Shown piece after piece: positions 26,685 through 35,666 of a stretch of 64,000 bases of DNA. The DNA comes from Snuella lapsa (GTDB lineage Bacteria; Bacteroidota; Bacteroidia; Flavobacteriales; Flavobacteriaceae), in the NCBI RefSeq assembly GCF_039539345.1, contig NZ_BAABCY010000076.1, positions 62,001 through 126,000 on the forward strand. Direction: 5' to 3'. Numbering within the stretch: position 1 is the stretch's first letter; every line of letters begins with the position of its first letter. The translations under genes were made by a program, and so were the position numbers. Under the pieces are notes generated by a model. That model saw only the letters and a list, made by a program, of their open reading frames with translations, was not told where the DNA came from and made no database searches.

Positions 26685-27037
26685 CTAACTTAAATTTATA
26701 GTTATAAAAATAATCAAAAATTATTAGTCTACTTTCCGTTTTAAACTTGTAAAACGTTAACATTTTAAAAGTTATTTCAACATATAGCTATGAAAACTAA
26801 AAATGATATGTATTCGTTTTACAAAAATATTATAAGGTTATATTTATGCTTATTAAACAAAAACATATTGTATCTTCCAAAAACATATAGGTAATCTTAT
26901 AAATGTTAACACATATCCAACATACTATGAGCTTACTCTTTTAAAATATAAAAAAGCTTAAACTATTGTAAACTAACACAAATGCTTTCTCCTTTATATA
27001 AAACTGATTTTTTCATATTAACTCTAACTTAAACCAA
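26685..27037. other. AT-rich intergenic region between folE and the DUF5916 gene
   Basis: 353 bases, very AT-rich, between divergent genes. I see no coding frame, repeat or strong hairpin. Promoters for both genes must be here, but no perfect TAnnTTTG box is visible. Confidence 0.6.
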
Positions 27038-29473
27038 GTGAAAAAACTCATTTTCTTTATTTCAATATTCAACATGTTTTTAACATTTGCTCAAGAAAAG
27101 AAAGAGTTAATTGTTTTTAGAACCGATATAGCCCCAAAAATTGACGGCATTCTTGATGATATGGCTTGGAAAAATGCCAACGAAGCTACTAATTTTATAC
27201 AATTTCAGCCAGATATGGGAATCAATGAAAAGGCACATCAAAAAAATGAAATTAAGATGACCTATGATGATGATGCCATTTATATTTCTGCCTACTTACA
27301 AGATGCCCCCAATAACATTATGAAACAGCTTACAAGTAGGGATGATTTTGGTCAGTCTGATTATTTTGGAGTCACCCTCAACCCTAATAATGATTCACAA
27401 AACGACACTAAGTTTATTGTGTTTAGCTCTGGTGTCCAAGCAGATGCCATAGCTACTACTGGAGGCAAAGATGATTTTGAGTGGAACGCTGTATGGAAAA
27501 GTGCTGTAACTATTGCAGAAAATGGTTGGATAGTTGAAATTAAAATACCGTATGCAGCTTTACGCTTCTCAAATGAAGCCATACAAACCTGGGGTGTAAA
27601 CTTTCATAGATACTTTAGAAAAACCAAAGCGCAATATTCATGGAATCCTATAGATACCACCACCGGATACGAAGGACTGTACCACGGTGAAATAAAAGGG
27701 ATTAAAAACATAAAACCTCCCACACGACTTAGTTTTAATCCATTCGCCTCTTACCTCGTTAATCATTTTAATAATGAAACCAATAACGATTTCAGTTTAG
27801 GTTTGGATGTCAAATATGGCATAAATGAAAACTTTACAATTGACGCTACCTTAATTCCCGATTTTAGTCAAGCTGGTTTTGACGATGTGCAGCTTAACTT
27901 AGGGCCATTCGAACAGCAGTTCGCCGAACAACGCCAGTTTTTTAAGGAAGGTGTTAATCTTTTTTCAAAAGGAGATCTCTTCTACTCCAGGCGTATTGGC
28001 AGTAAACCTGTAGCCTATCAAAACGTAAAAAATTCTCTTAAAGAGGATGAAATAATCATCAGTGCCTCAGAAAACATAAAAATGTTGAATGCAGTCAAAC
28101 TATCCGGACGGACAAAAAGCGGGCTAGGCATTGCTTTTTTTAACGCGTTCACAGAGAAGACCAATGCAGAAATTCAAGATACAATATCTAAAAATAGTAG
28201 AATAGAGGTTATTGAACCCTTTGCGAACTATAATGTTGTGGTCTTAGATCAACAATTTAACAGAAATTCTTCTGTAAGTATCGTAAATACCAATGTAACT
28301 AGAAAAGGAAATTTTAGAGATGCCAATGTTACAGCATTACTAACCAATATAAGGAATAAAAAAAATACATTTGGCATAGAGACGCAGTTTAAAATGAGTC
28401 GCTTAAGTGATATTGGAGATTCTCAAAATGGTTATAGTTCCAAGATTGAAATCGGCAAGATTAGTGGTAATTTTCAATATGGAATTGAACACGAACTTGT
28501 TAATAGAACATACGATATCAATGACCTGGGAATCAATTTCCAAAATAACTATAGCCATTTTACGGGCAAATTTTCATACGAAATATTCAAACCAACCAAA
28601 ATATTCAATAATTTTAGTATTAATGCTACTTCAACTTACAAAAGAAGGTATAAGCCCGATACTTATAATGGAAATAATTTTATGGTCGATTTTTTCGCCC
28701 AAACGAGAAAACTATTTGCTTTTGGAGCCGATATAAATATTGAAATTGGCAAACAATACGACTATAATGAATCTAGAGAAAACAAAGCTTTTATATACAA
28801 AAACCTATTGGAAACAATGTTTTGGATTTCTACAAATTATAACAAAACCTTTGCAATTGATAGTCGTATACGATTTGAAACTTTATTTGACCATGAAAGG
28901 GATTTTATAGGATATGGTTTTGAAATTAGTCCAAGGTTACGTTTAAGTGATAAACTTATTTTTACTTACGGTTTTGATTATAATACCAAAGAAGGTGGTC
29001 GAGGTTATGTGTCCAAAATAAATGACGATATTATTTTTGGTGAATACAATCAAAATTCGATTGAAAACACTATTTCTGGAAAATATCATTTCAACACAAA
29101 GCATGGGCTTTCTTTATCGTTTAGAAATTATTGGAGTACAGCAACCTATGATCCTAGTTTGTTTAGACTTCAAGAAGACGGAACTTTATCTACCAATGAT
29201 AATTACACTGTAAATGACATTAACGATCCTAACAGAAACTTTAATATTTGGAATTTGGATTTAAAATATACTTGGGATTTTGCTCCCGGAAGTCAACTTG
29301 TTGCCTTATACAGAAATCAGTTGTTAAGTAATACAACAGCTTCTAAAGATGATTATTTAGTTAGTTTAAAAAACATTTTAAATGAGCCTATGCGGCAAGT
29401 TTTCTCCATGCGCTTCGTTTACTATATAAATTACAATAACTTTAAGAAATCGTTGCAACACAAAAACAGTTAA
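27038..29473 (+). CDS. DUF5916 outer-membrane-barrel protein with CBM9-like N-terminus
   Basis: 811 residues. A signal peptide (about 1-19) is followed by a CBM9-like beta-sandwich (about 25-215, with KIDGILDDMAWKNA and VEIKIPYAALRF) and then DUF5916, a long run of alternating strands that looks like an outer-membrane barrel (SLSFRNYWS, ending FVYYINYNNF). Such proteins are common in flavobacteria; their role is unknown, and hydrolase labels for them are not well founded. The start is GTG at 27038, directly before a lysine-rich signal peptide; no ATG precedes it in frame. Confidence 0.83.
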   Translation: MKKLIFFISIFNMFLTFAQEKKELIVFRTDIAPKIDGILDDMAWKNANEATNFIQFQPDMGINEKAHQKNEIKMTYDDDAIYISAYLQDAPNNIMKQLTSRDDFGQSDYFGVTLNPNNDSQNDTKFIVFSSGVQADAIATTGGKDDFEWNAVWKSAVTIAENGWIVEIKIPYAALRFSNEAIQTWGVNFHRYFRKTKAQYSWNPIDTTTGYEGLYHGEIKGIKNIKPPTRLSFNPFASYLVNHFNNETNNDFSLGLDVKYGINENFTIDATLIPDFSQAGFDDVQLNLGPFEQQFAEQRQFFKEGVNLFSKGDLFYSRRIGSKPVAYQNVKNSLKEDEIIISASENIKMLNAVKLSGRTKSGLGIAFFNAFTEKTNAEIQDTISKNSRIEVIEPFANYNVVVLDQQFNRNSSVSIVNTNVTRKGNFRDANVTALLTNIRNKKNTFGIETQFKMSRLSDIGDSQNGYSSKIEIGKISGNFQYGIEHELVNRTYDINDLGINFQNNYSHFTGKFSYEIFKPTKIFNNFSINATSTYKRRYKPDTYNGNNFMVDFFAQTRKLFAFGADINIEIGKQYDYNESRENKAFIYKNLLETMFWISTNYNKTFAIDSRIRFETLFDHERDFIGYGFEISPRLRLSDKLIFTYGFDYNTKEGGRGYVSKINDDIIFGEYNQNSIENTISGKYHFNTKHGLSLSFRNYWSTATYDPSLFRLQEDGTLSTNDNYTVNDINDPNRNFNIWNLDLKYTWDFAPGSQLVALYRNQLLSNTTASKDDYLVSLKNILNEPMRQVFSMRFVYYINYNNFKKSLQHKNS

Positions 29474-29525
29474 AGTTTGTACAATAGATCACAAAGTATT
29501 ACTTTCATTGTTCGAAAAAAAGATA

Positions 29526-30188
29526 ATGATTCAAGCAAAAAATATTCATAAATATTATAACGATTTACACGTTTTAAGAGGTGTTGACATTCATGTTAAA
29601 AAAGGAGAAATCGTTTCGATAGTAGGTGCTTCTGGAGCAGGAAAAACTACTTTGCTACAAATATTGGGCACTTTAGATAACGCTTCTAAAAAAGAACCTT
29701 TTGAGCTAAACATTAACAACTATAGTATAAATGATCTCAAAGAAAGGGCTGTCGCTAAATTTAGAAATGAGCATATTGGTTTCATTTTCCAGTTTCACCA
29801 ATTGCTTCCAGAATTTACGGCTTTAGAAAATGTATGTCTACCTGCATTCATCAAAGGAACAAAAAAGGCTGATGCCGAAAAAAGAGCAAAAGAATTATTG
29901 GATTTCTTAGGTTTATCACACCGCTACCACCACAAACCCAATGAATTATCGGGAGGCGAACAACAACGTACTGCTGTTGCAAGAGCACTAATCAATAACC
30001 CTGATTTAATTTTTGCTGATGAGCCCTCTGGTAACCTTGATAGTGAATCGGCCGAAATACTGCATAGCCTCTTTTTTAAACTTCGTGACGAATTTGGGCA
30101 GACCTTTGTTATAGTTACGCATAACGAAGAACTGGCCAATCTAGCCGATAGAAAGCTTACAATGGTTGACGGTAAAATTATTGATTAA
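29526..30188 (+). CDS. LolD/MacB-type ABC transporter ATPase
   Basis: 220 residues: Walker A GASGAGKTT (about 36-44), Q-loop IFQFHQLLPEFTALENV, signature LSGGEQQR, Walker B LIFADEPSGNLD and the switch histidine in VTHN. The EPSGNLD and LLPEFTALENV stretches place it in the LolD/MacB/FtsE group, which works with membrane partners in lipoprotein release or extrusion. No permease gene is adjacent, so the partner is elsewhere. The ATG at 29526 begins at the family start IQAKNIHKYY. The next gene begins 2 bases after the stop. Confidence 0.88.
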   Translation: MIQAKNIHKYYNDLHVLRGVDIHVKKGEIVSIVGASGAGKTTLLQILGTLDNASKKEPFELNINNYSINDLKERAVAKFRNEHIGFIFQFHQLLPEFTALENVCLPAFIKGTKKADAEKRAKELLDFLGLSHRYHHKPNELSGGEQQRTAVARALINNPDLIFADEPSGNLDSESAEILHSLFFKLRDEFGQTFVIVTHNEELANLADRKLTMVDGKIID

Positions 30189-30190
30189 CT

Positions 30191-30955
30191 TTGATACAAA
30201 AGGACCTAAAGGATTTTCTAGATGAGAAAGTACTTCAATATAACAATCGAAAGTTTATTGAAAGCGACCCTATTCAAGTACCACACCAATACAGTATAAA
30301 AGAAGATATTGAAATTGCTGGTTTTTTAACGTCAACCATTGCTTGGGGTAACCGTAAGAGTATTATAAAAAATGCTAAGCGTTTAATGAAGTTAATGGAC
30401 AATGCTCCTTTTGATTTTGTAATGCATCATAAAGAAACCGACCTGGAACGTCTTTTATCTTTTGTACACAGAACATTTAACGGAGATGACTGTATACAAT
30501 TCATTACTTCGCTACAACACGTTTATAAAAATCATAATGGTTTAGAAGCCGTTTTTGTTAAACATGCAAAAACCAATTCATTGCAAATGGCCATTTCCAA
30601 GTTTAAAACTATATTCTTCGAAATTGAACATTTGCCAAGAACCCAAAAGCATGTTAGTGATCCATTAAAAAATTCGGCAGCAAAACGTATCAACATGTTT
30701 TTGCGTTGGATGGTTAGAAATGACCAAACAGGTGTCGATTTTGGCGTTTGGAATGAACTTTCTCCAAGTCAATTGTCCTGTCCGTTAGACGTACATTCTG
30801 GCAATGTGGCAAGAAAGCTTGGTCTACTTACCAGAAAACAAAATGATGCAAAAGCACTTTTAGAATTAGACACCAGTTTACGTAATCTAGATTCGAAAGA
30901 CCCTGTTAAATATGATTTTGCCTTGTTTGGTTTAGGTGTTTTTGAAGGATTTTAA
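30191..30955 (+). CDS. TIGR02757 family protein (DUF2400)
   Basis: 254 residues matching TIGR02757/DUF2400: IAGFLTSTIAWGNRKSIIKNA near the start, then SPLDVHSGNVARKLGL-like text (CPLDVHSGNVARKLGLL) and a C-terminal DPVKYDFALFGLGVFE. The function is unknown, although the fold is thought to be helical and may act on nucleic acid. The start is TTG at 30191, 2 bases after the ATPase gene, and no Met occurs until about residue 66. The TTG ends a TAACTTTG string (30186-30193), one of several such cases here. Confidence 0.85.
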   Translation: MIQKDLKDFLDEKVLQYNNRKFIESDPIQVPHQYSIKEDIEIAGFLTSTIAWGNRKSIIKNAKRLMKLMDNAPFDFVMHHKETDLERLLSFVHRTFNGDDCIQFITSLQHVYKNHNGLEAVFVKHAKTNSLQMAISKFKTIFFEIEHLPRTQKHVSDPLKNSAAKRINMFLRWMVRNDQTGVDFGVWNELSPSQLSCPLDVHSGNVARKLGLLTRKQNDAKALLELDTSLRNLDSKDPVKYDFALFGLGVFEGF

Positions 30956-31041
30956 AGAGTGTTAACGTATGTTAATTCTTTTACGCCACAAACTCAAAAT
31001 AGTAAATTAGTCCGTTAAAAACTAATTTTATACCATTATCA

Positions 31042-32526
31042 ATGAAAAAACTACTCGCTTTTCTCTGTCTAATTAGTGCTATTACCCATGCACAAAATAG
31101 AAAAATACCAGCCGATACTACTGTTTTAACTTCGCACAGTGTAACCATAAAAGGCATCAATTTATCGTACACAGCTACAACGGGTACACAGCCAGTATGG
31201 AATGGAAACGGCGAACCTATTGCTAGTCTATTTTATACTTATTACCAACGTAGTAACGTTAAAAACAAAGATAATAGACCTCTTATCATCTCTTTTAATG
31301 GAGGGCCAGGTTCTGCTTCCGTATGGATGCACATTGCTTATACAGGCCCTAAAATTTTAAATATTGATAAGGAAGGATATCCCATTCAACCCTATGGTGT
31401 AAAAGACAATCCAAATTCTATATTGGATATAGCCGATATTGTGTATGTAAACCCTGTGAATACTGGTTATTCAAGAATGCTTCCTAACAAGGAAGGAAAG
31501 CTACCAGAAAGAGAAACTTTTTTTGGTATCAATGCAGATATTAAATATTTAGCAGAATGGATAAACACCTTTATTACCAGAAATAATAGATGGAAATCTC
31601 CTAAATACATTATTGGGGAAAGTTATGGTGGTACGCGCGTAATGGGGCTCGCTAATGAATTACAAAGTAGCCAATGGATGTACTTAAACGGTGTTATTCT
31701 AGTATCTCCCGCCGATTATAAACTCTATAGCACAAGCCAACCTATATATTCTACTTTAAACCTCCCCTACTTTACTGCTGCAGCTTGGTATCAAAAAGCA
31801 TTGCCAAATGAGTTACAGCAACAAGATTTACTCGACATATTACCCGAAGTCGAAGATTATACAATCAATACATTAATGCCCGCAATAGCTAAAGGTGGAT
31901 TTATTTCTAACAATGAAAAGCAAGAAGTTGCTCAAAAAATGAGTTATTACTCTGGATTGAGCAAAACAGCTATCTTACAAAATAACTTAGATGTTCCCAC
32001 CAGTTTCTTTTGGAAAGAATTATTAAGAAACAAAACAGGTCATACCATAGGTAGGTTAGACTCCAGATATTTGGGGATTGACAAAAGAGAAGCTGGTGAC
32101 AGCCCAGATTATAGTCCAGAATTAACTTCATGGATGCACTCCTTCACCCCTGCCATCAACTATTATATTAAAAAACACCTCAACTTTAAAACCGATATAA
32201 AGTATAACATGTTTGGTAATGTACACCCCTGGGATAGAAGAAATGATAATACCAGAGATCAGTTGAGACAAGCAATGGCTGTGAATCCTTATTTAAAAGT
32301 GCTGATTCAGTCGGGTTATTATGATGGAGCTACTACCTATTTTGGAGCAAAATATACTATGTGGCAAATTGATCCGAGTGGGAAAATGAAAGACCGCTTT
32401 ACGTTTAAAGGTTACAGAAGCGGTCATATGATGTACCTTAGACAAGAGGACTTGGTAACTGCAAACGATGACCTAAGAACCTTCATAAAAAATTCTTTAT
32501 CTAATGGAAAATCGGCTAAATACTAA
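31042..32526 (+). CDS. S10 family serine carboxypeptidase-like protein
   Basis: 494 residues with a signal peptide (about 1-18, ending THAQ). It has the S10 oxyanion motif FNGGPGSAS, the nucleophile Ser194 in GESYGG, Asp428 in GYYDGATTYF and His462 in RSGHMMYL, so the catalytic triad is complete. Enzymes of this family release C-terminal amino acids in acidic surroundings, here probably in the periplasm or outside the cell. A bidirectional terminator separates it from a convergent peptidase gene. Confidence 0.9.
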   Translation: MKKLLAFLCLISAITHAQNRKIPADTTVLTSHSVTIKGINLSYTATTGTQPVWNGNGEPIASLFYTYYQRSNVKNKDNRPLIISFNGGPGSASVWMHIAYTGPKILNIDKEGYPIQPYGVKDNPNSILDIADIVYVNPVNTGYSRMLPNKEGKLPERETFFGINADIKYLAEWINTFITRNNRWKSPKYIIGESYGGTRVMGLANELQSSQWMYLNGVILVSPADYKLYSTSQPIYSTLNLPYFTAAAWYQKALPNELQQQDLLDILPEVEDYTINTLMPAIAKGGFISNNEKQEVAQKMSYYSGLSKTAILQNNLDVPTSFFWKELLRNKTGHTIGRLDSRYLGIDKREAGDSPDYSPELTSWMHSFTPAINYYIKKHLNFKTDIKYNMFGNVHPWDRRNDNTRDQLRQAMAVNPYLKVLIQSGYYDGATTYFGAKYTMWQIDPSGKMKDRFTFKGYRSGHMMYLRQEDLVTANDDLRTFIKNSLSNGKSAKY

Positions 32527-32552
32527 ACTTAATCACTATAATATTAATCAAT

Positions 32553-32590
32553 AAAAACGCCTGTTGTAGTAACGTACAACAGGCGTTTTT
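32553..32590. terminator. Bidirectional intrinsic terminator between two peptidase genes
   Basis: A 16-bp perfect stem (AAAAACGCCTGTTGTA with its complement) around GTAACG, with T-tracts on both strands between convergent genes. Confidence 0.95.
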
Positions 32591-32608
32591 ATTATTGTAT
32601 ATTTACTC

Positions 32609-34498
32609 TTAACCTTTTAGCCAAGCTTCACGTAATTTTATTTGTGCTTCACTTGCGTTTTCATTTACTTGAATACTTTCTCCTTTGGTATAAGGTTGGG
32701 TTGTAATTGTTTTAATAACAACCTCCTCGCCTTTTCTATTAAGCTTAACTTCTATCTCTTTACCTGGTTTCCACATAAACATCTCTGTTAAAAGCTCGTT
32801 TACATTTTGCATAGTAAGTTCTGTACCATTAACGGTTTTAATAATATCACCAGATTTTACGCCTTGCTCGGCCCAAAAACTATTATCAGCTACCATATCA
32901 GTAAAAAATACAGTTCCATAATTAGGGTTGGCTCCTATAATTAAAACGCCTGCATTTTGAACAAAATTCGTTTTTACTTTGGCTTCTGCAGTTTTCAAAC
33001 CTACCTTATTAAAAAATTCGTCATAATCAATTGGTGTAGTTCCTATAACGTGCGTGTCGAAAAAAGTTCTTAAAGACGGATAAGTCATTGCTACAATTTC
33101 ATCAATTATCTTGTCATCTTCAAATGGCTTATTCTTTCCATATTTATTTGACAATTCCTTCATAAGTGATAAAATACCTCTACTCTCGTTACTCTCCTCT
33201 CGCATCAAGATATCTATACACATGCCTATTAGAGCTCCTTTTTGGTAAACATTAATATATTGGGAAGCATAGGGTTCTTCCAAAATACGCTCACTCATTT
33301 CGGTAAAACTCATAGTATCGTCCATATCAAGGGAGTATTGGATTTTTTCCATAAGCTTAGTGTAAAATGCTTCATCGGATATCAGTCCTTGATTGACTTG
33401 AAATAATGTTGCAAAATATTCGGTTACCCCCTCGTACATCCATAAGTGTTTTGAGAATGTAGGCTTATTGTAATCGAAATAATGCACATCTTCAGAATGT
33501 ACGCTTAAAGGTGTTACAATATGAAAGAACTCATGAGAAACCACATCTATCATTCCTTCATCTAAAGCTTCCTTAGACATAGATTCTGGCATAACGACTA
33601 CTGTAGATGTATGGTGTTCTAAAGCACCAAATCCCTTGGGTGAATCTTCTTTTCCTTCCGACAGATATAAATATATATCATATCGCGGTGTTGTATTTAC
33701 GGCTCCCAAATAATTCTTTTGGGCCTGCATCATTTTAAAAATGGTTTCTTTTAGTGATTTAGCCGAATGGACTTTATTTGGCGAGTAAACACTCAATACT
33801 ATTTTAATATCACCAACTTTAAATTCTTCAACATCCAAATTACCATACATCATTGGGTTATCGGTAATTTCAAAATAACGGGTAGCAAAATAACTACTAG
33901 TCGTGTATTTCCCGTCGTCACTTTCTTTTGTTCCTATATTTTGTAAAGCTGATGTTCTAGCAAAGTTACTGGGAGCAGTTACGTCCAATTTATATTGATT
34001 GTTCTTTAAAACATCAAAATACCCTATAAATCCGTGCAGATTAAGCACATAATTATTTGGTTCGATATTAGTTCCTGCTGGAGAGAATGGCTGTTCTCCT
34101 CCAATACCTCCTTCAACTTCTAAATCGTAGGTGTCATTAACCAAATAGGTTATTTTATCTAACTTCTTGGCATTAGTAATAGTCCAGGAATTAGTGCTCC
34201 CCTTAACCACTTCCATTTCATTTCCTTTATAATCGTAAGCTTTAAAGCCCTCTATATACTTACCAAAATCACTTACCGAATAAGTACCTTGCACCACTTT
34301 TGGCAAATAATATGTTACCGTTTCTACCGTAAACCGTCCTGGGTTAATCGTAACGGGGGCTTTATCATCATTCACTTGATCTAAACGTATGGTCGTTTCT
34401 ATTGGTAAGCTTGTGGCCAAATCGTTTTTAGTCCTCGTTACATTACAACTTACTATTAAAACACCTGCTAATAATACAGTAAACCTGTTAATTTTCAT
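32609..34498 (-). CDS. M61 family metallopeptidase with PDZ domain, lipoprotein
   Basis: 629 residues with a lipoprotein signal (IVSC lipobox, Cys18). An N-terminal beta domain leads to the zinc site HEFFH (322-326), with the third ligand in EGVTEYF about 25 residues later. A PDZ domain lies at about 510-605 (GVKSGDIIKTVNG). M61 peptidases (glycyl aminopeptidase type) are related to leukotriene-A4 hydrolase-like gluzincins. It is probably periplasmic or surface-exposed. The neighbouring S10 peptidase is transcribed toward it, so they are not an operon. Confidence 0.9.
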   Translation of the reverse strand: MKINRFTVLLAGVLIVSCNVTRTKNDLATSLPIETTIRLDQVNDDKAPVTINPGRFTVETVTYYLPKVVQGTYSVSDFGKYIEGFKAYDYKGNEMEVVKGSTNSWTITNAKKLDKITYLVNDTYDLEVEGGIGGEQPFSPAGTNIEPNNYVLNLHGFIGYFDVLKNNQYKLDVTAPSNFARTSALQNIGTKESDDGKYTTSSYFATRYFEITDNPMMYGNLDVEEFKVGDIKIVLSVYSPNKVHSAKSLKETIFKMMQAQKNYLGAVNTTPRYDIYLYLSEGKEDSPKGFGALEHHTSTVVVMPESMSKEALDEGMIDVVSHEFFHIVTPLSVHSEDVHYFDYNKPTFSKHLWMYEGVTEYFATLFQVNQGLISDEAFYTKLMEKIQYSLDMDDTMSFTEMSERILEEPYASQYINVYQKGALIGMCIDILMREESNESRGILSLMKELSNKYGKNKPFEDDKIIDEIVAMTYPSLRTFFDTHVIGTTPIDYDEFFNKVGLKTAEAKVKTNFVQNAGVLIIGANPNYGTVFFTDMVADNSFWAEQGVKSGDIIKTVNGTELTMQNVNELLTEMFMWKPGKEIEVKLNRKGEEVVIKTITTQPYTKGESIQVNENASEAQIKLREAWLKG

Positions 34499-34599
34499 CT
34501 TCTAATTATATATTCTGTTTGTAAATGCCGAAAATACTATTATGTTACCTGCCTTTTTCTTAAGGTTCTGTTAAAAGATGAATTATGTATATTCGCAAA

Positions 34600-35607
34600 A
34601 TGCAAAAGCCCTTAATAAGTATACTAACACCATTTAAAAATACAGAAGCTTATCTAGCCGAATGTTTGGATTCCATTTTAAAACAATCTTATACCCATTG
34701 GGAATTATTGATAGTGGACGATCATTCTACCGATAGCAGCTATGAAGTAGTTAAACGTTTTGCTAAAAATGACAATAGAATAAAACTGATAAAAAATGAA
34801 GGTAATGGCATTATAGAAGCTCTTAAGCTTGCTTTTAAGCTAAGCAAGGGCGACTTTATTACAAGGATGGACAGTGATGATATTATGCCCCCAAATAAAC
34901 TAAAGGTTTTAGCAACAAATCTTTTAAATTATGGCAAACAACATGTTGCTGTTGGCTTGGTAAAATATTTTTGTGATGGAGGAGTTAAAGAAGGTTATAA
35001 AAGTTACGAACAATGGCTTAATACATTAACCGAAATCGGTAGTAATTATTCTGAAATATATAAAGAGTGCGTTATTCCTTCTCCGTGTTGGATGGTTTAC
35101 CGAGATGATTTAATAGCTTGTGATGCATTCAACCCCAACCGATATCCCGAAGATTACGATTTAACATTCCGGTTTTATAAACACCAATATAAGTGTATTC
35201 CTTGTAACGATGTACTGCATTACTGGAGAGACTACAACACACGTACTTCCAGAACGCATATACATTACGCACAAAACCATTTTACCACACTAAAACTCCA
35301 TTATTTTTTGGACGTAGATTACGATCCCAAAAGAACACTTGTAATATGGGGAGCGGGAACAAAAGGCAAACTCATCGCTAAAATTTTAACAAGAAAAGGC
35401 ATTCCTTTTGAATGGATATGTGACAACCCCAATAAGATTGGTCGCGACATATACGGAACAAAACTTAGGGCTTTTAACTACTTAAAACAGCTAACAAATG
35501 CGCAAAGCATCATAACAGTAGCTAACAAAAAGGCCCAAAAGGAAATTAGGGCTTACCTTAAACAAATTGATATGAAACCTGTAGAAGATTATGTATTCTT
35601 TTGTTAA
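34600..35607 (+). CDS. Family 2 glycosyltransferase with C-terminal nucleotide-binding-like domain
   Basis: 335 residues. The GT-A domain (about 1-230) has VDDHSTDSS, the metal site TRMDSDD and the acceptor region RYPEDYDLTFRFY. A distinct C-terminal part (about 245-335) starts LVIWGAGTKGKLIAKILTRK, a Rossmann-like glycine loop, and continues with CDNPNKIGRDIYG, as in proteins that bind nucleotides or sugars. No membrane helices are present. The ATG at 34600 is preferred because a near-consensus -7 box (TATATTCG, 34588) lies just before it; the ATG at 34585 is possible. The sugar and acceptor are unknown. Confidence 0.82.
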   Translation: MQKPLISILTPFKNTEAYLAECLDSILKQSYTHWELLIVDDHSTDSSYEVVKRFAKNDNRIKLIKNEGNGIIEALKLAFKLSKGDFITRMDSDDIMPPNKLKVLATNLLNYGKQHVAVGLVKYFCDGGVKEGYKSYEQWLNTLTEIGSNYSEIYKECVIPSPCWMVYRDDLIACDAFNPNRYPEDYDLTFRFYKHQYKCIPCNDVLHYWRDYNTRTSRTHIHYAQNHFTTLKLHYFLDVDYDPKRTLVIWGAGTKGKLIAKILTRKGIPFEWICDNPNKIGRDIYGTKLRAFNYLKQLTNAQSIITVANKKAQKEIRAYLKQIDMKPVEDYVFFC

Positions 35608-35666
35608 CTTCGCTTTGTACAACAAATAATAAATATCATTTTATATATTTATAACAAATAAAAGGC

